From Flavobacterium ginsenosidimutans (GTDB lineage Bacteria > Bacteroidota > Bacteroidia > Flavobacteriales > Flavobacteriaceae), in assembly GCF_003254625.1 (NCBI RefSeq), contig NZ_QJRJ01000068.1:62001-126000 (forward strand): 64,000 nucleotides of DNA. Reading direction: 5' to 3'. Positions 9,160 through 19,113 of this stretch are shown here, piece by piece. Numbering within the stretch: the stretch's first letter is position 1; each line of letters begins with the position of its first letter. Made by a program: the position numbers and the translations under genes. The notes under the pieces are model-generated. The model did no database searches. It was not told the DNA's origin and saw only the letters and a program-made list of their open reading frames with translations.

Positions 9160-9214
9160 TCTATTCTTTTGATTGATTCGTCCATCTTGAATGATAAGAA
9201 TGTGAGTAATTTTA
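9160..9214 (+). promoter_or_regulatory. Putative HTCS operator and promoter of the GH89 gene
   Basis: Two direct-repeat boxes, TCTAT at 9160 and TCCATCTTGAATGA at 9181, are spaced exactly 21 bp. The -7-like TAATTTTA (9207-9214) starts 26 bp after the second box. The same geometry occurs upstream of SusC and inositol oxygenase. This 390-bp spacer (8991-9381) otherwise holds a terminator-like hairpin at 9304-9339 and no convincing gene. Confidence 0.65.
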
Positions 9215-9303
9215 TTTTCGGTTTAAAAGCTAATTGAATTTCAATAGGTTTTAATAAAATTGAAGGTGATTAATTAGTAAATATTTGTTAGTTTTTATTA
9301 GTT

Positions 9304-9339
9304 AGGGAGATTAATGAGAGATTTAATCTCCCTTTTTTT
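9304..9339 (+). terminator. Terminator-like hairpin in the 5' leader of the GH89 mRNA
   Basis: AGGGAGATTAA (9304-9314) pairs perfectly with TTAATCTCCCT (9323-9333), 8-nt loop, then seven T residues to 9339. It lies 42 nt before the GH89 start and about 80-90 nt after the predicted transcription start, so it would act inside the leader. It may be an attenuator or may end a small leader RNA. Confidence 0.65.
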
Positions 9340-9381
9340 ATTCAATTTTTAAGGAAGAGAATTTATTAAATACATGATTAT

Positions 9382-11535
9382 ATGAAAAGAGTGAATCTTA
9401 AAATTAAAAAAGCTGTACCGGTATTTGTACTGCTGTTTTTTTGTGCAGTAAATGGATATTCCAAAACTAGCGAAAAGACTAAAAGCGCCTTTGCAGTAAT
9501 AGAACGATTAATTGGGAGCCGTGCCAATGAATTTGAATTGAATATTGTTGAGAATAAAAATCAAGATAAAGATTGGTTTGAAGTGGAAGCCACCAAAAAT
9601 CTTGTAAAAATTAAAGCTTCAAATAATACAGCGCTTTGTTATGCCGCATATAATTTTCTGAGAGATATTGGTGCAGTTTTAATTAGTTGGGAAGGAAACA
9701 GAATCAATTTGCCTAAATCTTGGCCAACATATTCTAAAAAAGAAAATACACCATTTGAATATAGAGAATATTTAAACGCTTGTACTTTTGGCTATACCAC
9801 GCCTTGGTGGGATTGGAAACGCTGGGAGCAAGAAATCGATTGGATGGCAATGCATGGCATAAATCTTCCAACTGCAATGGAAGGTCAAGAAGCGGCGTGG
9901 CAGGAATTGTGGAAAGAATATGGTTTAACAAATAGCCAATTAGAATCGCATTTTGCTGGACCAGCCTTTTTGCCATGGCAGCGAATGGGAAATATCAATA
10001 GTCTAGAAGGGCCTTTGCCACAAGAATGGTTCGTTAAAAAAGAAGAACTTCAGAAGAAAATATTGGAGCGAATGAGGGCTTTGGATATGCATCCTGTAGT
10101 TCCTGCATTTAGCGGATATGTTCCTAAGGCTTTCGCCGAAAAACATCCGGAGGCTAAAATTACAGAACTTAAATCTTGGTCTGGTGGCGGTTTTGAAAGT
10201 ACTTTTCTATTAGATTCTAAAGATCCTCTGTTTAAAAAAATTGGAAAACGCTTTATTGAGATTTATACTAAAATGTACGGAAAATCGAATTTTTATTTGG
10301 CTGATTCCTTTAATGAAATTGAACCTCCAGTTTCTGAAGCCAATAAATATGAAGAACTTTCTAATTACGGAAGTGCCATTTATGAAACAATTAATGAAGC
10401 GGCTCCAGGCGCAATCTGGGTTATGCAGGGATGGCTTTTTGGTGATAATAAAGAGTTTTGGACAAAGGAAGCTACAAGTGCTTTTTTAAGTAAAGTTCCA
10501 AATGACAGATTAATGATTCAGGATTATGCGAATGATAGATATAAAGTATGGGAAAATCAAGAAGCTTTTTACGGTAAACAATGGACTTACGGTTATGTAC
10601 ATAATTATGGAGGATCGAATCCTGTGTATGGGGATTTGAATTTCTATAAAAATGAATTGACAAATTTGTTGAAGAATCCGCATAGAGGTAATGTTGTGGG
10701 TTATGGAGCAATGCCAGAAGGTTTAAATAATAATTCAATTGTATACGAATACATTTATGATCTTCCTTGGACTAAAGGCGAACAGCCTGTAAACGATTGG
10801 CTGACAAAATATCTGAATGCGAGATACGGACAAACAACTTCTAAACCTGTTTTTCAAGCTTGGGAATTATTATTAGAATCTGTTTATAATGTCAAGTATT
10901 GGGAAACGCGTTGGTGGAATGATAGGGCAGGAGCGTATTTACTGTTTAAAAGACCAACAGCAAGTATTACAGAATTTAAAGGAAATCCTGGAGATAAGAA
11001 GAAACTAAAAGAAGCTTTAGATATTTTAACCAATGAAGCGAAGAAATACGATAAAAAGAATTTTATCCAATACGATTTAATAGATGCTACAAGACATTAT
11101 TATTCATTATTTATAGATGAAGATTTAATGGAATGTGTAAAAGCGTATCAGCAGAAAGACATTGTAAAAGGAGATGCTTTATTTAAAAAGATTGAAAAAC
11201 AAGTTTTGAATATCGATACTGTAATGTCTGGACAGCCTTTGAATAGTTTAGATCAATGGGTAAAATCGGCTTCAGATTATGGAAGTTCTCCAGAGGTCTC
11301 TTCATTGTATGTAAAGAATGCTAAAACCTTGATTACGCTTTGGGGAGGAGAAGGCCATCTTAATGATTATGCTTCGAGATCATGGAAAGGAATGTATAAA
11401 GGATTTTATTGGCCAAGATGGAAAATGTTTTTAGAAGCCTTAAAAAAATCAGCAGCAAATAATACTCCTTTTGATGAAAATAAAGAAAGAGAATCAATTA
11501 AAAATTGGGAAATTAATTGGACAAAAAGCAAATAA
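9382..11535 (+). CDS. Alpha-N-acetylglucosaminidase, GH89 (NAGLU-like)
   Basis: 717 residues with a signal peptide (about 1-27). NAGLU-family domains appear in order: N-terminal domain to ~115, the (beta/alpha)8 catalytic domain with GINLPTAMEGQEAAWQEL (about 159-176) and FAGPAFLPWQRMGNINSLEG (191-210), then the helical C-terminal domain. The two catalytic glutamates of the human enzyme match Glu312 (ADSFNEIEPP) and Glu446 (YGAMPEGLNN). The family removes terminal alpha-linked GlcNAc and does not act well on free glucosamine, which needs N-acetylation first. An HGSNAT/NagX-like acetyltransferase lies in the same locus (33001). Preceded by the shared 21-bp direct-repeat operator. Confidence 0.95.
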   Translation: MKRVNLKIKKAVPVFVLLFFCAVNGYSKTSEKTKSAFAVIERLIGSRANEFELNIVENKNQDKDWFEVEATKNLVKIKASNNTALCYAAYNFLRDIGAVLISWEGNRINLPKSWPTYSKKENTPFEYREYLNACTFGYTTPWWDWKRWEQEIDWMAMHGINLPTAMEGQEAAWQELWKEYGLTNSQLESHFAGPAFLPWQRMGNINSLEGPLPQEWFVKKEELQKKILERMRALDMHPVVPAFSGYVPKAFAEKHPEAKITELKSWSGGGFESTFLLDSKDPLFKKIGKRFIEIYTKMYGKSNFYLADSFNEIEPPVSEANKYEELSNYGSAIYETINEAAPGAIWVMQGWLFGDNKEFWTKEATSAFLSKVPNDRLMIQDYANDRYKVWENQEAFYGKQWTYGYVHNYGGSNPVYGDLNFYKNELTNLLKNPHRGNVVGYGAMPEGLNNNSIVYEYIYDLPWTKGEQPVNDWLTKYLNARYGQTTSKPVFQAWELLLESVYNVKYWETRWWNDRAGAYLLFKRPTASITEFKGNPGDKKKLKEALDILTNEAKKYDKKNFIQYDLIDATRHYYSLFIDEDLMECVKAYQQKDIVKGDALFKKIEKQVLNIDTVMSGQPLNSLDQWVKSASDYGSSPEVSSLYVKNAKTLITLWGGEGHLNDYASRSWKGMYKGFYWPRWKMFLEALKKSAANNTPFDENKERESIKNWEINWTKSK

Positions 11536-11724
11536 AAAAGTACTCAATTAATAATTACTACGTATATAGATAAAATTTAACTTAATATTAAAATCATAAC
11601 CTTAAAATAACTAAAAAATATGAAATAAAATTTTACGAAATCGATTAATTAATAAGTTTTTAACTATAGAAATTTAGAAAAATAATCTCGCGAAGCCTTA
11701 CTATCACTGACTTTAAAGAAATTA

Positions 11725-11779
11725 TCCATGTTTATGAATAACTTGTCCATTTGTTAACATTTCTTTAGCACTAATTTCG
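11725..11779 (+). promoter_or_regulatory. Putative HTCS operator and promoter of the susCD operon
   Basis: TCCATGTTTATGAA at 11725 and TCCATTTGTTAAC at 11746, spaced 21 bp. The second box contains the -33 TTTG (11750-11753), followed after 18 nt by TAATTTCG (11772-11779), one mismatch from the Bacteroidota -7 consensus. ATG of SusC is 34 nt further on. Confidence 0.75.
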
Positions 11780-11812
11780 TCAATACTATTTAACCAATTA
11801 ACCAATTTCACA

Positions 11813-14800
11813 ATGGAAAAACTTAAACTTTTATTATTAGCCTTCTTCTTTGGCTTATCAATTAATACCTGGGCACAAAAAACAGAAGTGTCTGGTGTGG
11901 TATTAGATGAGAAAGGTATTCCTCTACCAGCTGCTAATGTGCTTGAGAAAGGTACGACTAATACTGTAACAACGGATTTTGATGGAAAATTTAAATTTTT
12001 GGCATCAAATAAATATGCAATATTAATTGTCTCTTTTATCGGATTTGAGGATCAGACTTTAAAATTAGACGGATCAAAAACTAATTACACAATTAAACTA
12101 CTACCTAATACAATGAACTTAGAGCAAGTTGTGGTTGTGGGTTATGGTAAAGGATCTCGTAAAAATCTTACTACTGCTGTATCTTCTGTAAAAGCAGATG
12201 ATTTAAACAATGGTGTAATTGCTGATGTTGGTCAATTATTGCAAGGTAAGGTTGCTGGTTTGAATGTTTCTTCAAGCGGAGACCCAACAAAAGCTGCATC
12301 AGTAGTTTTGCGTGGAGCTTCGACATTAAATAGTTCACAAGGTCCTTTTTATGTTGTTGATGGTATCCCAGGAGTTGATATATCTGTTATTGCTCCAGAA
12401 GACATTGTTACTATCGATGTATTGAAAGACGCTGCTGCAACAGCTATTTATGGTAACCGTGCAGCAAACGGAGTTATCATGGTTACTACAAAAAGAGGTT
12501 CAAAAGAAAAAAGCCAAATTAGTTATAGCAATTACTTTGGTTTTGAAAAAGTATCGAACCAACTTGATTTGATGAATGCAGATCAATTAAGATCATTCTT
12601 GGCAAAAAACAACATGAGTTTTGCTCCTGAAAATGACAAAGGAGCAGATACTAATTGGCAAGATGCAATTTTAAGACCAGGATATGCTAATTCACAAAGC
12701 CATAATCTTTCGATGAGCGGTGGTGGTGATCATGGGAATTATTTTGGAAGTATTAGCTACATTGATAAAGAAGGGGTATTGCAAGGGAATAACTTTTCAC
12801 GTGTAATTGCGCATTTAGCTGTAGAACAACTGGCTTTTGATGATAATTTAAAAATTGGTGTGAATGTTACAAATTCAAACAGTTTATACAACAACGTGCC
12901 TCAACGTAACGTGGTGCTTCAGCAATCGATTAATCATCTTCCAGTTTCTCCAGTTACAAATCCTGATGGAAGTTATTTTGAAAATTTCAACCAAACTGGA
13001 TATTTTAACCCAGTAGCGATGATCAATCATGCTGATGATGATACAAAAACAAATAATTTTGTGGGTAGTTTAACAACTGAACTAAAACTTCCTTGGGGAT
13101 TTACGTATAACTTAAACTTTTCTTACCAACAGTTAAATTCATTGCATGGGGAGTATTATGATAGTTATTATCAGCAATATAACAGCGGTAACTTTTACAA
13201 TAACCCAGATCCACCATTGGTAAAAACATTGATGAATTTTGGTGTAAATGGATCAGCATTAAGAAATTCTTACCAAACCACCAATACTATCGTCGAGAGC
13301 TTCTTAACTTGGGAAAAAACTTTAGGAAATCACAAAATTAAAGCTGTTGGAGGTTATTCATGGCAACAAGATGTTCTTGGTGATGGCTTTCAGGCAACAA
13401 ACACAAACTTTCCTGTAGATAACATAAGTTATAACAACTTAGCTTTAGGAAATTATGGTTCAGTTTCAGGTTACAAAGTTGATTTTGGAGACAGTAGAGC
13501 ATATCAGAAAAAACGTCTGATTTCTTATTTTGGACGTTTAAATTACAATTATAAAGACAAATACCTTTTACAAGGATCGATCCGTAAAGACGGAGGATCT
13601 GTATTTGGAACAAACAATCAATGGGGATATTTCCCTTCTGTAGGTGGTGCTTGGAGAATTGATAAAGAAGGTTTTATGGCTGACCAGAAAATCTTTACTG
13701 ATTTAAAACTTCGTGCAAGCTGGGGTAAAACAGGAAACTCTTCTGGCTTCAATGCTTATACTGCACAATTTATTTCAGGAAGTCTTGGAACATTCTATTA
13801 TAATGGACAACAAGTTGGAGCTTATGGTCCAGTTCAGGCAGCAAATCCTGATTTGAACTGGGAAGTAACGACAACTGGGAATATTGGTGTTGATTTTACA
13901 GTATTAAAAGGAATCTTATCTGGATCTGTAGATGTATATAACAAGAAAACTAGTGGAATGATCTACAGTTATTCTGTAAATCCAGTACTTGTACCAGTAG
14001 GATCAATTGTAGCTAATGGTGGTGATATGACCAACAAAGGGGTAGAGATTGCGCTTAATAGTACTCCAATTAAAACTAAAAACTTTAGCTGGAGCACAAG
14101 TTTGAATTATTCGAATAACAAAAACGAAATTACCAAACTGACAAATCCATATTTCATTGGAGGAGATTCTATCCGTAGAGTACAACCTGACGGCGGTGGA
14201 CAAACTGGAAGTACCTTACAAATTTTAAAAGAAGGAAAACCATTAGGGCAATTCTTTACGCTTCAATATGCAGGTAAAAATGATCAAGGTGTTTCTCAAT
14301 ATGTTGCCAAAGATGGTAGCTTGACAACAAATCCACAAATTGGTGTTGATTACCATTATGCTGGTAGTGCACAACCAAAATTCTTAATGGGATGGAATAA
14401 TAATTTCACGTACAAAAAATTTGATTTAAATATCTTCTTCCGCGGAGTATTTGGCAATAAAATATTTAATGCAACCCGTGCAGATTTATTCAGGCCTAGT
14501 ACAGCCATGTCGAGTAATATTCTTGTAGATGCCGCAAATGAATCGCCAAATGATCTCAATGCTTACAAGTATTCAACGCGTTTTATAGAAGATGGCAGTT
14601 ATATTCGATTAGACAATATGACTTTAGGATATGACTTTGGTTCGGTTGGTAAATACATTAAAAAGCTTCGTATTTACGAGACGGTAAACAATCTATTTGT
14701 TATTACTAAATATACAGGAATTGACCCTGAAGTTGAACAAGGTGGAACAGCACCTGGTGTTGATTCAAATAACTTTTATCCAAAAACTAGAACTTTCTTG

Positions 14801-14824
14801 TTTGGTCTGAACGTGATATTCTAA
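11813..14824 (+). CDS. SusC/RagA-family TonB-linked outer membrane transporter
   Basis: 1003 residues: signal peptide (1-21, ending INTWAQ), carboxypeptidase-regulatory-like/CNA-B domain (about 24-105, VSGVVLDEKGIPLPAANVLEKG), TonB plug (about 115-225, with LQGKVAGLNVSSSGDP, LRGASTLNSSQGPFYVVDGIPG, DAAATAIYGNRAANGVIMVTTK), then a beta barrel ending TFLFGLNVIF. It imports oligosaccharides bound by the SusD lipoprotein across the outer membrane. The SusD gene follows after 20 nt. At about 1000 residues it is of usual size for a SusC. The operator at 11725-11779 places it in the same regulon as GH89 and inositol oxygenase. Confidence 0.97.
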   Translation: MEKLKLLLLAFFFGLSINTWAQKTEVSGVVLDEKGIPLPAANVLEKGTTNTVTTDFDGKFKFLASNKYAILIVSFIGFEDQTLKLDGSKTNYTIKLLPNTMNLEQVVVVGYGKGSRKNLTTAVSSVKADDLNNGVIADVGQLLQGKVAGLNVSSSGDPTKAASVVLRGASTLNSSQGPFYVVDGIPGVDISVIAPEDIVTIDVLKDAAATAIYGNRAANGVIMVTTKRGSKEKSQISYSNYFGFEKVSNQLDLMNADQLRSFLAKNNMSFAPENDKGADTNWQDAILRPGYANSQSHNLSMSGGGDHGNYFGSISYIDKEGVLQGNNFSRVIAHLAVEQLAFDDNLKIGVNVTNSNSLYNNVPQRNVVLQQSINHLPVSPVTNPDGSYFENFNQTGYFNPVAMINHADDDTKTNNFVGSLTTELKLPWGFTYNLNFSYQQLNSLHGEYYDSYYQQYNSGNFYNNPDPPLVKTLMNFGVNGSALRNSYQTTNTIVESFLTWEKTLGNHKIKAVGGYSWQQDVLGDGFQATNTNFPVDNISYNNLALGNYGSVSGYKVDFGDSRAYQKKRLISYFGRLNYNYKDKYLLQGSIRKDGGSVFGTNNQWGYFPSVGGAWRIDKEGFMADQKIFTDLKLRASWGKTGNSSGFNAYTAQFISGSLGTFYYNGQQVGAYGPVQAANPDLNWEVTTTGNIGVDFTVLKGILSGSVDVYNKKTSGMIYSYSVNPVLVPVGSIVANGGDMTNKGVEIALNSTPIKTKNFSWSTSLNYSNNKNEITKLTNPYFIGGDSIRRVQPDGGGQTGSTLQILKEGKPLGQFFTLQYAGKNDQGVSQYVAKDGSLTTNPQIGVDYHYAGSAQPKFLMGWNNNFTYKKFDLNIFFRGVFGNKIFNATRADLFRPSTAMSSNILVDAANESPNDLNAYKYSTRFIEDGSYIRLDNMTLGYDFGSVGKYIKKLRIYETVNNLFVITKYTGIDPEVEQGGTAPGVDSNNFYPKTRTFLFGLNVIF

Positions 14825-14844
14825 AAAATTAAATTGTAAATACT

Positions 14845-16452
14845 ATGAAAAAAATATTCAAATATATAGGACTTCCAGTACTTGCTGCTGGGTTGTTATG
14901 GGCTTGCGATGATCTTGAGGTGCCAATTACAACACAACTTACACCAGATGTATTTCCACAGAACTCAACACAATTTATTCAAGCTTCTGGTGCAGTATAT
15001 ACAGCCTTCCGTGGAGATTTTGCATTTTCTTGGTGGTGGTCACAGTCACTAACTACTGATGAAGCTATTTTGCCAGCACGTGGAGGAAACTGGTTTGATA
15101 ATAGAGGTTATGCTTGTCAGCATTATCATGATTGGACAGCAGACAATGGAGTTGGTCCATGGGATTGGGCAGAAAAAGTTATTGGAACCAGTAATCAGAC
15201 CATCTCAATTTTAAATACAACGATGCCTGCTGGAGCAGAAAAATCAACAATGATTGCTGAATTAAAAACAATGCGTGCCATTTCATATTTTATGATGATG
15301 GATTCTTATGGAGGTGTTCCGCTTGATACGGTATATGGAGATTTCAGTTCTAAACCGAGATCAAGCCGAATAGAAGTTTTCAATTTTATAGAAAAAGAAT
15401 TGAAAGCTGCACTTCCTAATTTAAATCCTGCATCTGGAATTACAACTTATGGTCGACCAAATAAACAAACGGCCAATGCTATGCTTGCCAAATTATACTT
15501 AAATGCAGAAGTTTATACAGGAACACAGCGAAACGATGATTGTATTGCGGCTTGCGATGAGGTAATTAATTCAGGTTTATATATAATTGAGCCAAGAAGC
15601 ACTTACCTTCAAATGTTTTATCCAAATAATGGTCCAGCAATGAAAGAATTCATTTTTGCTGTTCCTTATGATCCTTCGGCTATAGCGGTTGGTTACAATG
15701 GACAAATGTATCATTCACGTTATGATGTACCTCGTTCTGAAAGAGCAAAGTTTGGTCTTCCTTTTACACCTAGTGCACCTAGAAGTACTTTGCCATCATT
15801 CTATGCTTATTTTAATGATGCTAATGATATTCGTAACAAACAATGGCTAACTGGATTGCAATACATGAATGATGGTGTTACTCCTGTAACGGTTACAACA
15901 ACAAAAAAAGGATACGATCAATTCTATACTGGTTCAGATGGTGGTGCAACTTATACTTATCAGGTAGACTTAACACCAGATATTGTACTTCGTCAGAGTC
16001 CAGCTTTATTTGACTGCGGAAATGATGAAATTGCTTGGAATATGGGATACAGAAACATAAAATTCTATCCTGATGCAACATCAACAAGCCGTAACCAAAA
16101 TAACGACGTTCCTTTTTTACGTTATTCGGATGTTCTTTTAATGAAAGCTGAAGCTATTCTACGCGGAGGAAACGCAACTTTAGGGCAAACTGCTGTTTCA
16201 TTGGTTAATATGGTTCGTTCAAACCGTACAACATCTGCATCATGGACGGGAGTAACATTAGAAGAACTTTACCAAGAAAGATGTCGCGAATTTGCTTGGG
16301 AAGCATGGCACAGAAATGATATGATTCGTTTTGGTAAATATGAAGGACAATGGGGATTCAAAACAAATGCAGATACGTATCGCCGTATTTTCCCGGTTCC
16401 AACTTATGCTAGAGCGCTAAACCCTGCTTTGGATCAAAATCCTGGTTATTAG
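14845..16452 (+). CDS. SusD/RagB-family glycan-binding lipoprotein
   Basis: 535 residues with a lipobox (LAAGLLWAC, Cys21), so anchored on the cell surface. SusD features are the N-terminal TPR-like helices (about 85-215, SYFMMMDSYGGVPLDTVYGD, NAMLAKLYLNAEVY) and the C-terminal SusD domain with VPFLRYSDVLLMKAEAILRGG, LEELYQERCREFAWEAWHRNDMIRFG and the ending RRIFPVPTYARALNPALDQNPGY. It forms the lid of the SusC transporter. Aromatic-rich stretches (FSWWWSQ, WAEKVIG) may contribute to sugar stacking. Co-transcribed with SusC; a terminator follows. Confidence 0.97.
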   Translation: MKKIFKYIGLPVLAAGLLWACDDLEVPITTQLTPDVFPQNSTQFIQASGAVYTAFRGDFAFSWWWSQSLTTDEAILPARGGNWFDNRGYACQHYHDWTADNGVGPWDWAEKVIGTSNQTISILNTTMPAGAEKSTMIAELKTMRAISYFMMMDSYGGVPLDTVYGDFSSKPRSSRIEVFNFIEKELKAALPNLNPASGITTYGRPNKQTANAMLAKLYLNAEVYTGTQRNDDCIAACDEVINSGLYIIEPRSTYLQMFYPNNGPAMKEFIFAVPYDPSAIAVGYNGQMYHSRYDVPRSERAKFGLPFTPSAPRSTLPSFYAYFNDANDIRNKQWLTGLQYMNDGVTPVTVTTTKKGYDQFYTGSDGGATYTYQVDLTPDIVLRQSPALFDCGNDEIAWNMGYRNIKFYPDATSTSRNQNNDVPFLRYSDVLLMKAEAILRGGNATLGQTAVSLVNMVRSNRTTSASWTGVTLEELYQERCREFAWEAWHRNDMIRFGKYEGQWGFKTNADTYRRIFPVPTYARALNPALDQNPGY

Positions 16453-16500
16453 GATTAAAATTTAATTAGAACGCAAATCTTAATTTAATATTGATTTATA

Positions 16501-16537
16501 AAAAGGAGAGGAAGAGCAATATTTCTTCTCCTTTTTT
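16501..16537 (+). terminator. Terminator of the susCD operon
   Basis: 13-bp stem with one G-U pair (16501-16513 with 16523-16535), 9-nt loop, T residues to 16537. It lies in the 339-bp susD-GH92 spacer (16453-16791), which also holds the inverted repeat at 16597-16667. No clear promoter for GH92 was found there. Confidence 0.85.
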
Positions 16538-16596
16538 CCTCAAAAAAACTGATTTTTTCAGTTGCTCGTGAAAATCAGTTCAGTTTTATTTTTTGT

Positions 16597-16667
16597 TGAA
16601 TGAAGACAAAGCTTAATCGAATGCCGATTTGTAAGCCAATGAAAGATTAAGCTTTGTAACATTCATT
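16597..16667. repeat. Imperfect inverted repeat between susD and GH92
   Basis: Left arm 16597-16618 and right arm 16645-16667 contain an uninterrupted 13-bp match (ACAAAGCTTAATC, 16606-16618, with GATTAAGCTTTGT, 16645-16657). Matching continues outward past a small bulge (TGAATGA with TCATTCC). The loop is 26 nt and there is no T tract. It may be an mRNA-processing or stabilising structure in the read-through transcript, or a regulator-binding palindrome. Confidence 0.5.
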
Positions 16668-16791
16668 CCAATCATTTTTTGAGAATAAACAATTCTCACA
16701 GAAACCTTTTGCCTAATATTTTCGATTTAGAAGTAAATCAATTAAAGCGCAATCCTGTATAAAACAATATTGCCCATCAATAAACAAATAA

Positions 16792-19113
16792 ATGGAACTA
16801 AAGAAAATCTATAAAATAGGACGTATAGGAATAAGTTTAACCCTTATTTTTTTAGTGTCATGCAACGCCCAGAAAACAGTTTCATTAAAAGAGAAACAAG
16901 TTTCAGATAAGGTATATCCGTTGTTGGACACTGAAAATTCAAGATGGTTTTATTTTTCATCTGCTAGTCGTCCATTTGGCATGGTAAACTTAAATCCCGA
17001 TACAGAAATTAAAGGCGATTGGGGAGGAGGCTATAAATATACTACAGATACAGTTAAAGGCTTTAGCCATGTTCACGAATGGCAAATGTCAGGAGTCTCT
17101 GTAATACCTGTAGCAGTTTCAGCTGAAAATAAATCCAATATTTTTAAAGACTTTTATTCAAAATTCAGTCATCAAAACGAAATAATTACACCAGGATATC
17201 ATTCCATAAAATTAGACCGATATCAAATAAAAGCAGAATTAACCAGTACGCTAAGAGTTGGTTTTCATAAATATACCTTTCCTGCAAAGGCACAAAAAGC
17301 AGTTCTTTTTAATTTAAATACCATTTTGGGACCTTGTGAAAACACTAATGGGAAGTTAGAAAAAAACAATGATTACGAGCTTTCGGGATCTTTAGTTTTA
17401 AGCACCAATTTCAGACGTCCGAAACCATTGACTGTATTTTTTAAAGTTAAAACAAAACAACCCATTACGTCAATAGAAAGAGATGTAGAAACAGGAAATT
17501 ATTTGATTAATTTTAATGAAAAAGCGACAGAAGTACTAATGAAAGTCGGAATCTCTTATACTTCAATTGAAAACGCAAATAATAATATTGAAACCGAATT
17601 GCCACATTGGGATTTTAATAAAACAGTTAAAGATTCTAGAAAAGAGTGGAGCGACTTATTAGGAAGAATAAAAGTAGAAGGAGGAACCGAAACAGATCAA
17701 AGAAGATTTTACACTGACTTATGGCATGCGCTGCAAGGAAGAAAAATGATTAGTGATGCAAATGGTTCTTATCCTGATAACACGGGAGATACATTTAGAG
17801 TAGGGCATTTGCCTCTAAATCCCGACGGAAAACCAAAATTCAATCATTATAATTCAGATGCATTTTGGGGAGCGCAATGGACAATAAACAATCTCTGGGG
17901 ATTGGTTTATCCTGAAATTATGGAAGAATTTGTTTATTCTTTAATGCAGTATTATAAAGATGGAGGAATTATTCCTCGCGGACCTTCAGGAGGAAATGAT
18001 ACTTATGTAATGACAGGGGCTTCAGCGACGCCATTTATTGTTAGCGCTATTCAAAAAGGAATTGTAAAAGATGATTTAGAAGCTATTTATCTTGCACTCA
18101 AAAAAAATCATATGCCAGGCGGAATCATGGAAAAAGCCGGTTATGAGCATAATACAAATATTGGCGGAGGATTAAAATATTATTTAGAAAAAGGATATGT
18201 GCCTTATCCGCTTCCAGAAGGCAATTTCGGAAGTCATGAAGATGGAGCAAGCCAGACTTTAGAGTATGCCTATCAAGATTGGACTTTGGCACAATTGGCA
18301 AAAAAACTCGATCATAAAGAAGATTACGATTATTTCATCAAAAGATCAAAAAACTATAAAAACGTTTTTGATCAATCGATTGGATGGATGCGCCCAAAGA
18401 ATGTACAAGGAAAATGGAAAGAAAACTATGATCCCTATCAATATGAAAATGGCTTTATAGAATCAAACGGAGCGCAATCAACATGGTTTGTTCCGCATGA
18501 TATTGAAGGTTTAGCGAATTTAATGGGAGGAAAAGAAAAAGCAATAATAAAATTAAACCAACAATTTGAAACGGCTAAAAAACAAAATTATACTTCTGGT
18601 ACATCGCACGATGCAGAATTGCATCCAGAATTTAGCCGAATTCCAGTTAATTTTGGAAATCAGCCTTCTATGCAAACCTCAAATATTTTTACCTTGCTAG
18701 GAAGACCAGATTTAACGCAATATTGGACAAGAAATGTAGTAAAAACCACTTTTAGCGGATTATCGCCTGCAACAGGTTATAATGGAGATGAAGACCAAGG
18801 ATTAATGGGAAGTTTGAATGTTCTGCTTAAAATTGGTTTATTTCAAATGAATGGAGGAACAGATAAAGAAGCGGTTTATCAAATAGGAAGTCCAATATTT
18901 AATAAAATTTCGATTGCTCTAAATCCGAAGTATTATTCAGGTAAAACATTTGTGATTAAAGCCAATAATAATAGTTCTGAAAATGTATATATAAAAGATA
19001 TCAAATTCAATCAGAAAGCGGTTCCAAATTTTAGCCTTTCACATCAGGAAATTACCAATGGAGGCGAATTGATTTTACAAATGTCAGATCAATCAAACCT
19101 AGAAAAACATTAA
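16792..19113 (+). CDS. GH92 alpha-mannosidase, lipoprotein
   Basis: 773 residues with lipobox LIFLVSC (Cys24), so probably surface- or periplasm-anchored. GH92 features: N-terminal beta domain with RPFGMVNLNPDTEIKGDWGG and GFSHVHEWQMSG, then the (alpha/alpha)6 domain with GGIMEKAGYEHNTNIGG, LEYAYQDWTLAQLAKKL and the acidic motif GYNGDEDQG, the presumed general base. Calcium-dependent exo-alpha-mannosidases of this family cleave 1,2-, 1,3-, 1,4- or 1,6-linked mannose; linkage is not predictable here. It differs clearly from the second GH92, so the two probably cut different linkages. First gene of a likely operon with the second GH92, a small secreted protein, the phosphoesterase and the HTCS. 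Confidence 0.93.
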   Translation: MELKKIYKIGRIGISLTLIFLVSCNAQKTVSLKEKQVSDKVYPLLDTENSRWFYFSSASRPFGMVNLNPDTEIKGDWGGGYKYTTDTVKGFSHVHEWQMSGVSVIPVAVSAENKSNIFKDFYSKFSHQNEIITPGYHSIKLDRYQIKAELTSTLRVGFHKYTFPAKAQKAVLFNLNTILGPCENTNGKLEKNNDYELSGSLVLSTNFRRPKPLTVFFKVKTKQPITSIERDVETGNYLINFNEKATEVLMKVGISYTSIENANNNIETELPHWDFNKTVKDSRKEWSDLLGRIKVEGGTETDQRRFYTDLWHALQGRKMISDANGSYPDNTGDTFRVGHLPLNPDGKPKFNHYNSDAFWGAQWTINNLWGLVYPEIMEEFVYSLMQYYKDGGIIPRGPSGGNDTYVMTGASATPFIVSAIQKGIVKDDLEAIYLALKKNHMPGGIMEKAGYEHNTNIGGGLKYYLEKGYVPYPLPEGNFGSHEDGASQTLEYAYQDWTLAQLAKKLDHKEDYDYFIKRSKNYKNVFDQSIGWMRPKNVQGKWKENYDPYQYENGFIESNGAQSTWFVPHDIEGLANLMGGKEKAIIKLNQQFETAKKQNYTSGTSHDAELHPEFSRIPVNFGNQPSMQTSNIFTLLGRPDLTQYWTRNVVKTTFSGLSPATGYNGDEDQGLMGSLNVLLKIGLFQMNGGTDKEAVYQIGSPIFNKISIALNPKYYSGKTFVIKANNNSSENVYIKDIKFNQKAVPNFSLSHQEITNGGELILQMSDQSNLEKH

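Noticed and set aside
9148..9237. A 29-codon ORF in the GH125-GH89 spacer
   Set aside because: It overlaps both boxes of the 21-bp operator and the predicted -7, so it would not be on the GH89 transcript; it has no recognisable features.
16678..16724. Promoter for the first GH92 (TTTG at 16678, TATTTTCG at 16717)
   Set aside because: Spacing between the boxes is about 35 bp, far from the usual 17-20, and no TCCAT pair is present.
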